From assembly GCF_000516985.1 (NCBI RefSeq), contig NW_006917105.1, positions 124,001 to 188,000 on the forward strand: DNA of 64,000 bases, read 5' to 3'. Both the position numbers and the translations under genes were made by a program. Source of the DNA: Pestalotiopsis fici W106-1. Lineage: Eukaryota; Ascomycota; Sordariomycetes; Amphisphaeriales; Sporocadaceae. Of the stretch, positions 34,384 to 46,303 are shown piece after piece (the first letter of the stretch is position 1; the number at the start of each line of letters is the position of its first letter). The notes below the pieces were generated by a model. It searched no databases and had not been told where the DNA came from. It was given only the letters and a program-made list of their open reading frames with translations.

Positions 34384-35209
34384 GGCAATTGGCTTGTTGG
34401 AGTCGAAGCCGTCCTCTGTTGTCTCCTGCTGGCTTCTGCACGTATACAGGTAGCTACATTATGGCGGCCATCACTGCGCAGCGGCTGCTTAAGGGCCCCA
34501 GAGCAGAGTCTGGGAAAATTTTAGTGGAGCCCCGTTTTGCCGGGCGGTGAAAGTGGGCGGCGGAGATAAGAATCTCTAGCATTGCGATTGATGCAATTGC
34601 GGGGCCATGGGAACGCCAATTAATGCAAAGCTACATGAATATGTACCCAGATGTCTCCATGTCCTCCTTCTGGCACGTTCAGAGTTGACGGGTAAGCACT
34701 GAATAGTGAACAGTATATCAGCCCGTCAGCCAATTCATAGCGCTATGAGGAATCGATCTCCTCTATATTTCAAGTGTCCATAGCTGATGGTGTGCCTTTG
34801 TCGCATTGGCTCAATTGCTTTATTGCCAATAGCTCTTGCGCATTGTCCAATCTTGACACGATGATTGACGCTGGTATCACAGAGCCTCATCTCCAACAAT
34901 CGATCTACAACAAGAATATATATGTACCTATGTGAGGCTACATTCCTTGAAACAAGATATCGACGCTACTAGTCTTTTCTATACCTACCAATCAAACCGT
35001 TGAAAGCGAGGATTAGTACCTAGATTGCCAACTAGACAGTGGACTATGTTCACTTTAATTGTGGTTTAGCGCAGATATTAGCCATTATATATTAATTGAC
35101 TGCTATTGGGATTTGTATCGTAGCCACCCAACTGGTGGAAGCGACATGGGTGTCTAGATATAACCTGCTTTTCCATTTGGAACATCTTGTTGGCGAAACT
35201 GCATTTGGA
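34384..35209. other. Intergenic, Kre33 promoter and GH35 3' flank
   Basis: No coding region is seen in these 0.83 kb. The left end is the short promoter of the Kre33 gene; the rest is AT-rich flank after the beta-galactosidase stop at 35210. Confidence 0.5.
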
Positions 35210-38200
35210 TTAAGCCCATTCCAGTCTGTCTTCGGTCCATCCTGGTCGTAGATAATCGCCATCGAAAAGCATGTCATAGCTACTTGCGTGAACATATTCC
35301 AGGTTCCAGTCAATGCTCAGCTCCGCACCATCTGCACTCTGGCTCCACAGGGTTACAGCGATTGTGTTGTCGCCGTTGTAGTTCAGGACGCCCGGCGGAA
35401 CAGGAAAGTCGATCTGATTGCCAATGTACGGGTTGAATCTTCCGTATTGGTAACCGTTCACGAACAACAGTGACCGAAGTTGATTAGTATAGCCCTGTTC
35501 TGACACAAACGTCTCGTTCGAAGGTGCAGTCAAACGGAATGAAATGGACACATCCAGACCAGAAGGTACCGATAGGGGGATGATGGTGCGGAAGACACGA
35601 ATACCCGCACCTTCAAGGGATAGTGAAGTGCTGTCTGAGGCTACTTCAGTCAGGTCGCTATCCGGGAATCCAGGCAATTGGACGCCGACTCTTTCTGCCC
35701 ACAGGCCACCCTCGTTAATGGGACCGCGCACACGATCTAGGACATCTTCGCGTCCGGCCGTTCCCGCAATCTTCCATTCGTCGAATGAGTAAGTGCCGCT
35801 GCCAACAAGTGTGGCGTTGAAGATGCCACGCGGGTTCAGTGCAGCGGAACGCTGGTCGTGTCCGGAGTTATCCATGACAATGACTAGCACATTTTCCCCT
35901 TCTGTATCCACTGTGGCATTGGAGAAGGAGAAGGTAGTGGCTGCCGTGTCGATCCAGGAGAGACCAAGCCAAGATCCTATGAATTCACCGTTCAGCCAGG
36001 CCGAGTAGCCAAAGGCAGTTCCACCAGTAATGTTGAGGAATACCCCTGTAGGTGGCTCGGAGGTTGCAGAGAAAGTTGCGCGATAGATGTGATTGCCAAC
36101 ATGGATATGATAGTCGTCCACGTACAATACTGGGTTGTTCAATGCGGGGGTCGTGGGATTTGAAGTGTTAGTGTTTGTTGCAGCTGGGGGATGTCAGTGT
36201 ATGTTCCGGCTGCGTGCCCATCAAGGGAACTATAACTCACAAACCCATGCACTACCTGCTGCAGTATAATTACTCAAGATTTCGGGCAGACTGTCTGTGT
36301 ACTTCCAGCCAGTAAGCTCAGGCAGAGTGAACTGCGATGCTCCAGCAATCTGAGCAGTCAAAACACCAGATGAGGCAGTCTCCAAGGCGACTTTCTGTCC
36401 ATTCCAAGAGACGGAGCAGATGGACTGCGGTGCGAAGATGGTGATTGATGTCGCGTTTGCAACGTCGCCCGTCAATTGCAGCGACTTGCCCTCAACCGCG
36501 GCAGAACGGACCAGGTACGGTCCCTGGACAAGAACTACATGGCGTCAGTTATAGGAGCAACGCCTTGCAAGTAGAATATGTACTGACCCGTGTTGTTGCC
36601 TGCAGTAAGGGGGTCATTGTCTAGTGCCGGAGACCAGAACAGATACGCTGCAGATCGGTCAAGCAGAACGACCTTTGATCCATCTCCAAGCTCAATAGTG
36701 CTCATTCCTGCATTTTGCATGAATGAGACCGTCACGTTGGACTCGCCAGGGAAGATTTTGACATTGGCACAGCCATTGCAAGTCGTCAGATTGGCCGAAT
36801 TAACCCCATCAACGGTGAACTCCCCAGACTCGCCCGTTGGTACCCAGAGTGCCAAAATCTCCTTTCCATCGACAACCGCATATGTAAGAACTTCAGCCGT
36901 AGAGTATAGAAGAGATTTGGAACCAAAGGTAAAGTCCGTGACGATGATCTTGGACTGATGACCATTGATGGCGATGGAGGTCCCGTATTGCGGAATGGTG
37001 ACTGCAGATGTTAATCCATGCTTCTCTACAACAACAAACTAGAGTGACTTACGAGAGCCAGCAGAAGTTGTCACATCCAAAGTGAAAGTTTCTAGTGTTG
37101 AAGATGGTGAGTAATCATGTTGGGTGACGTAAAATGCGGCTCCAGTATCAGGATTACGAAGTTCCGATACCGTGATTGCTGGATTGCTAGAGTAGCTTGT
37201 GCTCTGTAGTTAATCAGTAACCTAGTTTGTCGATTTGCCACCACACATGCTACTCACGTTTCCTAGTCTATCGGTTTTCGACAAATCATGCGCGACTAGA
37301 TTCAATCAGAATGACAGCTCATTGCGTATGGGCAGTCTAGCCTTACCTCGAGTGAACTGTGTCAGGAGCTTGGTTTCGTAGTACTTGTTTCCAATAGCAC
37401 GGTTCTCTGAAATTGGGGAGGAGTAGTCATAGCTCGACGCTGGGGATGTCAGCAACTATTCTAAAGGCAAACCGTCATCGCACATACCAACAACCGGGGC
37501 AGCATGCCAGCCCCATGAAGTGCCACCAAATAGCATATAGAGCGAAATAGCACTAACACGCTGGTAGATAAGGTTGCGGTAGAAAAGATTGGCAAAATCG
37601 GCACCGATATCACCGGGGCATCCACCTTGCGGACCTCCCCAAGGATTGTATGAACCGCCTTGAAACTCAGGCATGAAGTTTGGCTGGGTTCTAAAGATTT
37701 GATTAGCCTGATTCAGTTTTATGCCTTGATAGCCTGGACGGAGTTCACTTACGGAGACTGGACTGTGAAATAGCTTCATTTTCGTTGTCAGTATCTGTCG
37801 CAAGATATTACTCGGGTTCATTCATTTGACAACTTACTCGTAGTAGTTGGCGGTTTGCTTTGAGATGTCAGTATCAAAAATTCTACTTGCACAGGTGTAC
37901 CTCAACTTACAAATGCCACATACTCTCCATTCGTGCTCGTGCATTCGCTGAGGTTACAACTCCAGCAGGAAGGATAGCTATCAAGTCCCACAACATCGAC
38001 ATTGCCGGTTGCGTTTGAGAAATCTTTCGACCAGGAGTAACCATTCTTCAATTATTAGTAATTAGCGCTTCAATGTCTTTGTTCAGCGACTTACCATGTT
38101 GGGCAAATTGTGAGTAAGTGGCACATTAATGCCGTTGCTTCTGGCAGTGTCTTCCAACAGCTGCATGTACTCTTGCGCAGCAACATTGTCAGTTCGGTTT

Positions 38201-39047
38201 GCAATATCTAGCCATTGGTTTCCAAGTTCGTTCTCAATCTGAAACAGAACCACGTTTCCTCCGTTTGTAATCAAATGAGGAGCAATAATCTGCGAAACAG
38301 TACTCCAGTAAGGTGTCCAAGCCTCGGTATATCTCGTGTCATTGTCCCTCAACGCGCCATAGGCACCGGTGGTGAGCCAAAGTGGGAAACCGCCGGCATT
38401 AGCCTCGGCATTGACGTAAGGGCCAGGCCGAATAATCATGTATAGACCAAGGTCTTTCGCCAATGTCATGATGGAGGTGAAGTTATGGGCACCGGACTCA
38501 AAGTCCAAAACGCCTGGTGTGGCTTCATGGTATCCCCAGTGATTGTAGATTGAGAAGGCATTGAAGCTGTGGGAATGTCTTAGTATTACAATAACACATG
38601 GCTCAGAGGGCAAGGGCAGACAAACCCAGCAGCTTTCACTTTTTCCAGCAAATCTTTCCACAACTCTGGACTGTATGGTCGTTAGAAAATGGATTGAGCC
38701 ATGAGCAGATATATATCTTACACAGGATAACGCCAATAGTGGAACTTGAACGAGACTAGTTAGCACAAAAGACAAGGGCTACATAGTATGGAAGAACATT
38801 ACCTCTCCCGAGAACACAAACAAACGTTGTCCATTGACGTGGAAGCTGTAATGGTCCCTGTTCAAGCATCACGTTAGTAGACCGTGAAAGGGAGATTGTG
38901 TATTCGAAAGCAAACTTGCCATTCTACCAAATCTGTGAGCCCGTCGTCATGCAACGGCCAATCGGTTGAGTTCCCTTGTTGGCTCAGAGCGGTACCAAAT
39001 AAGGACGCCAAGCCGCAAAGAGCGGCCACCGTGTTTATTGCTACCAT
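35210..39047 (-). CDS. Secreted beta-galactosidase, GH35 (LacA-type)
   Basis: The protein is 1021 aa, spliced from 15 exons that sum exactly in frame: 38920-39047, 38803-38857, 38722-38744, 38626-38670, 38095-38566, 37911-38045, 37838-37857, 37753-37773, 37488-37690, 37347-37439, 37258-37295, 37053-37203, 36588-37001, 36241-36534 and 35210-36183. A signal peptide ([20 protein letters not shown]) is followed by [18 protein letters not shown] and [18 protein letters not shown]. The acid/base glutamate is in [11 protein letters not shown], and the nucleophile is in [23 protein letters not shown] motif and the C-terminal jelly-roll domains follow ([19 protein letters not shown], then [17 protein letters not shown]). 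The enzyme removes terminal beta-galactose from plant polysaccharides or lactose outside the cell. Length and fold match Aspergillus/Trichoderma LacA-like enzymes. Exons 3, 7 and 8 are only 20-23 nt long, and the first intron uses a GC donor. Confidence 0.95.
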
Positions 39048-40522
39048 ACTGCGATCTGAGGTGTTTGCACGAAACAGAAAATCAGCAGCGAGACGAAAGA
39101 ATTCCTCGTGACACCAAGCCGGGCATCTGCCATTTTATCCATGATTCCGACTTTTCTGTCTGGGCAGGGGTTTGACAGAAACAACTATGGCATGCCAGGT
39201 CTACGGTAAAGCTCGCCTAAAGTTAAACAAACACCCTGGGCAAATGTGGAGATCGCTAAAATATTGAGAAAGGGCAAAAACCACCAAATTTCCGGCCATG
39301 AGCCCCAGTCGCGGGGTAATTCGCAACCGAAGCCGAGCTTGGCTTGATTCGACATTGGACGGAAGAAATTCTTGTTGATTTGAGCGCAGGCTTGTCACGA
39401 CATGGATGCTTCTCCGCATCTCAGATCTCGACAATGCCATGCGAGCCATGGGACAAAAAATACTATGGGTGCACTCGCTGACTGGAGCCGCTAGACTGGT
39501 AGCCAGGCTTGTCAGGTCGTATTCGCCAAAGACGGTGACGAGTTGAGGTGCAGCTGTCGTTACCGATCTTTTTGAACTTGGGTTCGCCCCTTGTCTGATC
39601 TTGCATGCTGATGCGGATGGCGACTTTCGCGATCTAGGAAACAGTCTAGAAGCGAGAACGGGTCTTTTGTGTCTACATACACAGTTATCACATGGTATTG
39701 CCATCGATCGGTGCCACCGCAACATGGGTAAAATAGCGCGCCCCGACCAAATCGGCAGAGCAAAAGTCGTTGCACGATGATTTCAATGGAGACTGCCCTT
39801 TCAACAAAGTTGCATGAAAAGTGCGACGATATCGTAGTCAAGTTGTGGATAGGAAACAAGGGGACGCTTGGCAGATATTCTGGACATGTCCTCGGTATCA
39901 ATGCCCACCCTCGCCGCTTGCATCATGATAGCGCATGAAAGAGCCACTACTGACTGGCCAGGCTTGGAGGTCGAGAGATCGAAGTCAAAATAGAACTTCT
40001 ACCTTCGAGCCAGATCACTGGAGATGGCGGTTATCACGTTAGTACTGTTTTCCTGTTAGTTTGCTCCGTATTTGTTCTGATTCTTTCCTTCTCCCCTTGG
40101 TGTCTGTAACCTCTCCCTCCGTCCCATGCTGGCCGTAAGACTTCACAAGTGCTGCTGGTGAGAGGTAAATCTGTAGGCCATCAGAAACCTTATAGTATAG
40201 TTCAGCCTACCTAGGTAGTGCTTATCAAATGATCATATCTTTTTGTTTGAGCGTCCGTGGTCAATGTGTAAACGGACTTTACGGGTGTAGTCGGAGCTAG
40301 ATGTATGTACCATGTTTATTCTTCATCTTCCTTCGGAGTTACATTGTTTGGGGACAGGTTTTCAAGAGTGATGGTACTTCAAATTTTAGTCCAGTACCGT
40401 TGCTGAATTCTTCCACTCAATGTTTCACACCTCTACATGCACGAGTCCGGCGGTGAAGAAAAGGAGACTCTATTAAAAGCGGTCTGACCACCTCTCCAAT
40501 GCGCCAATCGCACGATTTTACA
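39048..40522. other. Intergenic between divergent GH35 and SDR genes
   Basis: These 1.5 kb hold both promoters. Frames at 39201-39901 (minus) have no family features. A TACCTAGGTAG motif occurs near 40208. Confidence 0.5.
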
Positions 40523-41302
40523 ATGTCAACCTATCTTGTCACTGGAACCTCTCGTGGACTTGGCCTTCGCTTGGTCGGAGTCCTGGCATCGATGCCGGCG
40601 GATACTGTCAAGCAGGCATTCGCAGCAACTCGCTCTGAGGAACCAAGCGACGAATTACGGGCAATCATAAAGGCGTCAAATGGCAGAGTCAAACACGTCC
40701 AACTGATTGTCGACTCTACGGAGAGTATCAAGACAGCTGCGTCGCAAGTATCAACGTTGCTTGACGGCAAGGGACTCGATTATCTCATCAACAATGCCGC
40801 CGTTCGAGAACCCGCTGGGTCAGAAATTGAAGAAATGAGCTTCGTCCGCGCAGCGCTGGACACAAATGTCACAGGCACACACGAGGTCATACGTGCTTTC
40901 TTGCCACTGCTCCGAAAGGGCAATAGCAAGAAGATTGTCAACTTCTCCTCCACGCTAGGCGCCATTACCACAGCGCAGACAGACCCGAATCTCATGAAAG
41001 TGAAATATCCGGCTTACAAAATCAGCAAATCTGGTACACACATGCTCACTGCACTCTGGTCAAATCGTTTACGGGCCGAGGGATTTTGTGTGTACATTCA
41101 GAGCCCTGGAAATTTGAAGACAGAGCTGGCTGGAGGTGAAAGGGCGGACTTGCCGGTCGAGGTCGGTGCTAAGGAGGTGATCCGCATTGCTCAATCTGCA
41201 ACACCAGACGACACAGGACGACACAGGAATATCTACGTCAGAGGCTGGGAACAGGGTGGTGGTGTTGGTGGCAGATATGATGGAGCAGACCTTCCGTGGT
41301 AG
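40523..41302 (+). CDS. Short-chain dehydrogenase/reductase
   Basis: The protein is 259 aa in a single exon. The Met at 40523 is chosen because it begins the first Rossmann strand (MSTYLVTGTSRGLG); an in-frame ATG at 40499 would add eight residues. The cofactor motif TGTSRGLG is at residues 7-14 and NNAA at 90-93. The catalytic Ser is near 143 (NFSSTLGA), and the pair Tyr165/Lys169 sits in AYKISKSG. SPGNLKTELAG follows, as in classical SDRs of the C-factor/sniffer-like type. These use NAD(P)H to reduce carbonyls or oxidise alcohols. The substrate is unknown. The C-terminal GWEQGGGVGGRYDG is Gly-rich and unusual but in frame. The divergent neighbour GH35 gene shares the upstream region but gives no functional link. 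Confidence 0.9.
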   Translation: MSTYLVTGTSRGLGLRLVGVLASMPADTVKQAFAATRSEEPSDELRAIIKASNGRVKHVQLIVDSTESIKTAASQVSTLLDGKGLDYLINNAAVREPAGSEIEEMSFVRAALDTNVTGTHEVIRAFLPLLRKGNSKKIVNFSSTLGAITTAQTDPNLMKVKYPAYKISKSGTHMLTALWSNRLRAEGFCVYIQSPGNLKTELAGGERADLPVEVGAKEVIRIAQSATPDDTGRHRNIYVRGWEQGGGVGGRYDGADLPW

Positions 41303-41982
41303 AATTTCGTAACTGTAACCTCCCAGCTACTGTAGGACAAGAGGCATCTGCGCGGCGTCTTCGGAACAATGCAAATGTCTTCCACATTGGAAACAACCAG
41401 TCTGGCAACACTGTAGCTACCGATTAAATCGAAGGCTACGGAACTGGGGATTGATCGTTTCCTGACACATGCCAACTTTGCCAACTTGCATCCCATGGAA
41501 TGAAGGCAAATTCGCAACATTAGGCATCATCCTACGATTGATTACCAGAAGATGAACCTGTAGCCATTTGATATGCACCCATTTACCTTGTCTTTCGATC
41601 TCATTTGTATCACTTTCTCTCCGTTAATAATTTGTGGTAAGAGCAAGTAGATGCTGCCGTGAGCTCCTTCTTTGCCTGGAATGAGTTTGCTGCTATATGC
41701 CTCCTTGATCCAAGGCATTGACTGATGATTGGGAAGCTGCAAGTCGCCGCGTTAATGTCATGGCGTACTTGTTCCGTCAATAAATCAAAACAATGGGGGC
41801 TGCACCCAACTTGCAAATTTACTCACCATCATCTTCATCTTCATCATCAACAATCATCTCTCAAACGGCAGAGAGAGGCTCACCTATATCGCCTGCCCAC
41901 TCAGACGTGTATCACGTCGACGTCATTTCCTCGCTATTCTCACTCCTCTCACGAGTACCCATTGCTGTTCAGTCTATTCACC
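41303..41982. other. Intergenic, promoter of chitin deacetylase gene
   Basis: No gene is supported in these 0.68 kb. A pyrimidine-rich leader with CATCATCTTCATC-type repeats (around 41825-41855) and CTCCTCTCACGAG lies just before the ATG at 41983, as in many fungal 5' UTRs. Confidence 0.55.
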
Positions 41983-42921
41983 ATGAGGCTCACAACTCAA
42001 GCACTCGCTTGTATTTTCTTTGCTGCGGAATGCTCAGCAATGCCATTCACCAATTCTGATTCTACAGTCAAGCCTCGAGGAATCTACTACTTTGATGGAG
42101 ACCCAAAGGTCCTCAAGACTGATCCCGACTATGCGTATGATCCTTGTGCCTTTCGATTGAGATAGTTTGAACTAGTCATGTGCTTACATATTCCTAGAAA
42201 CGGTCCACCGGGTCCCGATCTCAACATCAACCGATCGCATGTCGGTCATGTCCCGTACGGCATGGCCATACAGGCATGCACGAACCCCGGGCAAATTGCT
42301 CTCACCTTTGACGATGGCCCCACAGAATACACGCGAAGTATAGCAACAACACTGAGCCGCAACAACTTCTCGGCGACCTTTTTCATGGTTGGCTACTACG
42401 ATTACCACAAGCTCTACGATAATGACACTCGCTACCCGGAGCTGATCAAATCGTTGCACTCGGCCGGCCATCAGATTGGCTCGCATACGTGGACGCACTT
42501 TGACATGAACAATCTCACCACAACACAGCGTCGTCGGCAGGTACTCGACAATGAGAAGGCACTGGCTGATGTCCTGGGCTTTGTGCCTACTTATATGCGT
42601 CCCCCTTTCGGACGTTGCTCCAATCAATGTCTCGCCGAGTTGAAGGAACTAGGGTATCATGTTGTGTTGTGGAGTATTGACACCAAGGATTACTTGAACA
42701 ATACAGACAAGGGATATTTTGGTACAAGAAACAACTTCGTTCACGACTTGGATGCTGGGGGCACGATTGCTCTTTTCCATGATACCAAAATATTCACCGC
42801 GGACAAGGTGATTCCCTACGTGGTTGGAGAGTTAAAGTTTCGTGGGCTCAAGGGCGTTTCCGTTGGCGAATGTCTGGGCGACGACAGAGCCAATTGGTAC
42901 CGTCAGGTGCACAAGGGATAG
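41983..42921 (+). CDS. Secreted polysaccharide (chitin) deacetylase, CE4/NodB domain
   Basis: The protein is 291 aa in two exons: 41983-42134 and 42198-42921. The 63-bp intron has donor GTATGA and acceptor TAG; phase 2 gives DPDYANGPPGP across the join. The signal peptide is MRLTTQALACIFFAAECSA. The NodB domain has all five motifs: TFDDGP (metal Asp), SHTWTH (the two metal His), RPPFG, the DTKDY motif and IALFHDTK near the end. There is no chitin-binding module. Such enzymes remove N-acetyl groups from chitin in the fungal wall or from chitin oligomers outside the cell, using a divalent metal. In plant- or insect-associated fungi this can hide wall chitin from host recognition; that role is inference only. 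The frame upstream of 41983 is open but is leader sequence. Confidence 0.95.
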
Positions 42922-44809
42922 GACTGGCAGAGGATAAGCATGGTCATTCCAACAACAGCTTTGGAGACGAGACCAACGACTGCCGCCTTTGTGATGTGAG
43001 ATTGCATTGAGAGCAGTAAAGAAGTCGGGTAGTAGTGGTTAGAAGTGTATAGAATACAAGAGTATTGTTCCTTGCAAGCCAGGTATTCGGCATTGACATT
43101 CTTGTTTCTTTCTGGTTCCGTGAAGGGATGATGCACGATGATAGCTATGTTTGTTCCTGGTCGCGGTGTTGGTCATGGTTGCGTGGTTGCAGACTGGGCA
43201 CACATCATACCGAACTCTATCAAAAGCCTGCGCCCCTTCTTCTTGGTGTCACTTCTCACGTCTTACGTTTCCAGAGGCTTCTTTTTGGCTGACGAGCTCA
43301 AGGCTGTTGCGAACATCAAATTCATCAAACAGGGAACATACCGACCGACTGCATTACAAGCGGGTCCTTTCGGGACGATCTGTATGCAAGACTATCATCA
43401 TCAATTTCCTCGGTAGGTAGGTGGCTTGATGGACAAATGTGGGTTTGTACAATTGAAGAAAACGGAATGCCGAAATGGGGGTGAAGTAAGCAAAATCAGT
43501 TACAGCAATGGCCTCAAGAAGCCGAAAGAGAGCCGTGATTTGAAGAATGCCTCACCGTTCGCCCCACCACCACCTCCAGCGAACTGCGGGCAAACGGGCG
43601 CACCTTGCACGGGCTCAGTACGGGCAGGGATCCTTGGGCCTCCGTCGCCGCCAGTGAAAATGCAACTTTTGGCTGCATCTACGCAAGGGCTACGGGGCGC
43701 CGGTGGGAAACATTTATGGCCAGCCGATCCACCGACGCAAACGCCAAAACAGCAAGCACGTAGCCGGCGTTGGGCCGCGGAACGGGCAAACGGGAATGTT
43801 CGGGTTGGAACTTGATTGCTCACCTACCTACAGTCCTAGTGCTAAAAGGACTGAAGCCTGAGAAGGGCGGTCAAACCAAGGGGGGTGGTATTGGTATTCA
43901 ATTGAATGGGGCTGAAGATCGGATGTGAATGCGAATCTGACGATTTGGACCACGCATTTGTGGGTATTCGTATGTTGTCTGTACTACCTACCAGCTACAC
44001 TACTTCATGTAGCAAGAGAGTACGAAATAGTCTGTTGGGAGATGGAGCTGCTAATGGTCAAAAACAATCTCTGCTATCTTTTAAACGCGCAAAATACTCC
44101 ACGGCTGGGCCTTTGTGCTGGCCAACGTTGTGAGATAAGGCAGCTAGTAGCTAGGTAGCTACTGCAGTTTATACCACCGGTGTGTAAATAGACGCTGGTG
44201 ATATCAGTTGAGGTGTTTTCGGCGTATTACTGATCATTTGTTTGTTCCTAGCTTCCAACGTGCTAATGTACAAATGTTCTAAATACAGTGAGTTGCATGA
44301 GCAGGAAGCGACCTATCCGGTAGTCTGGGATTTGCGACATTTTGCCAGTGTTGTAAATGTATAGAGTACAGAAGCCGCTACCACAATGAGTATACTCCGG
44401 ACTACCGCTCATGGTGTAGACCGCAGACTAAGCAGGAGAGGAACAATGAGGGACATGTTTGGTTCGCGACCGTGTTTCAACGAAGAATTGCAGCACAATT
44501 ATCACTTATGTAAAAAATCCAAGTGTCTACTTGTGTAGGTCAGAAATAAGACCAAATGCAGCAGTTCAATTGATTTCGTTGCTTCATATCCTTATGGGCG
44601 ACCAACTTCAGGGTCAAGCCACATTCTGTTTGTAACTGGGATAGCTACCAAAGCTTCGCCTTATGCAATGCCTGATGTGAAAAAAGAAAAAAGAAAAAAG
44701 AAAATAGGAAATCGAACGCCAATCCAATGTCAAAAGCTCTATCTCATTGGTATCATCCTTAGTGCTTAAATAGCAGAAAAACTTTTTTTTTTCCCTTTCT
44801 GCGCTCCGT
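42922..44809. other. Intergenic between convergent genes
   Basis: These 1.9 kb lie between two genes that converge. Overlapping frames at 43065-43420 and 43426-43823 show no known domain and no consistent codon bias. TAGGTAGGTGG near 43411 and CACCTACCTACAG near 43821 are part of the dispersed TAGGTA motif. A tract of AAAAAAG repeats lies at 44681-44705. Confidence 0.5.
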
Positions 44810-46303
44810 CTACACAACGGCGGCGGCATCCGACTTGTCACCGTGGAGGACAGGGTTGATGGTCTCATCAAACTCCATCTTGAAGTCGTCGCCAAGCTCC
44901 TTGCGCAGGGCAGTCTGGACGGCCTCGAGAACGTTGGGGAAGACACCAAAGTTGGCAGGATTCTGCTCGTCGTTCTCGCCACCCTGGAAGACACCAGTGC
45001 GGACCAAGCACGTGTTCCAGCCGTACGAGTTACCACCAACAATGTCCGAGGCAGGGTTGTCACCAACCATGTAGATGTTCTCGGGCAGTCTCTCCTCGCC
45101 GTGGATCTGCTCCATCCATGAAGCCATGATCTCATCAGCGTACTTGTATGTAGCCAACTCGGGCTTACCATAGACAACACGCTCAAGATCGGCTCCGGTC
45201 AAGGCCTTGTACATGGCCTCAAGACCGATGCGGAAGGTGCCCTGAGACATACGGGGCGTCCAGTGCTCAGTAGGGCACAGCATATCACCCTGGGAGAAGT
45301 AGATGGGGATTCTCTCGGCGACGGGGTCAGATGCCATGGTCGTGAGACGACCGTTCTTGCTGCGGAGCAGATCGATGATGATCTGCATGTCGGTAGCGTA
45401 GTCGCGGGAGTCGGAGAAGACCAGGATGGCGTCAATGTTGGTCTTGGAGAAGTCACGGGGTTTGGCCGAGGCACGCTCCCACGGGGAGAAGTGTCGGTAA
45501 GGAGCAATGGTCTCGTCCCAGGCAACAATGTCGTTGGGAACGACAATGTCCTTGAAGCCGTACAACTCGGCGACTTCACGGCACTTGAAACCCTCACCAC
45601 CAACGACAAGGACAGTGTTGTAGTACTCAGCCAGCGCACTCATGGGAGTGTGAGACTGGATGAACTGGTCGGTCGAGACAGGGTTTTGCAGGATCTTGGA
45701 CAGCTGCTCGCAGCGAGCCTTCTCAGGCTTACCAGAGCCGTTGGTCAAGAAGATGTGGGGGATCTTGATACCAAGCTCATTGTCGCCGTTGAGGATCTCG
45801 AGAGCTCGCTTTCCCTCGGGGATCAGACGGTCACCGTGAACGAGCACACCGTCAATGTCAAAGGCAAAAGCCATGTTCTTGGCCTTCTTGACCTTGTCGG
45901 CCGACAAATCCTGGATCTGCGATGCCAGGAGAGCACGAGTGGGCTGGATCGGGGGCATGCCAGGGCGAGTCGGTCTGCCCTGGTTGGGTCCATCGGGATA
46001 GTGGACAGACGACAGGCGAGACTGTCTCTTGGATCTTGGGATGGGGAGGGAGGCACCAAAGGAGTTACGCGAACCCCTTCGTTCGGTCATCGAAGGTGAG
46101 ACGCTCAGGGTGTGCATGTACTTGGCGGCCTCCGAGATGGAGGATCTCGTTGCAGGCACTTCGACGGGGCCTTCGCCAGAGTCACCAGGAATGGGCAGAG
46201 CATCTCCAGTAGTAACAGCGGATGGCTTCCTCTGCCCCTCTGGCACCGTAGTAGGGCTGAGGGGAGCGTTGGCGAGGTCAGCGTCGTCAATCTTGCCAGA
46301 CAT
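44810..46303 (-). CDS. HAD-superfamily IIA protein, Cut-1/CECR5-like
   Basis: The protein is 497 aa in a single exon with a good ATG at 46303. The first 140 residues are Ser/Pro/Arg-rich and probably disordered (RRGSRNSFGASLPIPRSKRQ). The HAD core starts with motif I, AFDIDGVLVHG, with the two aspartates at 149 and 151. Motif II is IFLTNGSGKPEK. A large C2-type cap follows (HTPMSALAEYYNTVLVVGGE). The motif III region is VVYGKPELATYKYADEIM and motif IV is MVGDNPASDIVGGNSYGW. The family includes Neurospora CUT-1 (linked to cellulose response and osmotic stress) and human HDHD5/CECR5. The reaction is not established; phosphatase activity is assumed from the fold. The coding strand has strong GC-rich codon use, which explains several long antisense frames. 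Confidence 0.95.
   Translation of the reverse strand: MSGKIDDADLANAPLSPTTVPEGQRKPSAVTTGDALPIPGDSGEGPVEVPATRSSISEAAKYMHTLSVSPSMTERRGSRNSFGASLPIPRSKRQSRLSSVHYPDGPNQGRPTRPGMPPIQPTRALLASQIQDLSADKVKKAKNMAFAFDIDGVLVHGDRLIPEGKRALEILNGDNELGIKIPHIFLTNGSGKPEKARCEQLSKILQNPVSTDQFIQSHTPMSALAEYYNTVLVVGGEGFKCREVAELYGFKDIVVPNDIVAWDETIAPYRHFSPWERASAKPRDFSKTNIDAILVFSDSRDYATDMQIIIDLLRSKNGRLTTMASDPVAERIPIYFSQGDMLCPTEHWTPRMSQGTFRIGLEAMYKALTGADLERVVYGKPELATYKYADEIMASWMEQIHGEERLPENIYMVGDNPASDIVGGNSYGWNTCLVRTGVFQGGENDEQNPANFGVFPNVLEAVQTALRKELGDDFKMEFDETINPVLHGDKSDAAAVV

Noticed and set aside
43426..43823. Overlapping plus and minus frames of about 130 and 107 codons
   Set aside because: Both strands are open over the same GC-rich patch, and neither shows a domain or family-like motif.
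45263..46099. 278-codon plus-strand open frame
   Set aside because: It is antisense to the HAD gene; it arises from the strong C/G-ending codon bias of the real gene and has no domain.
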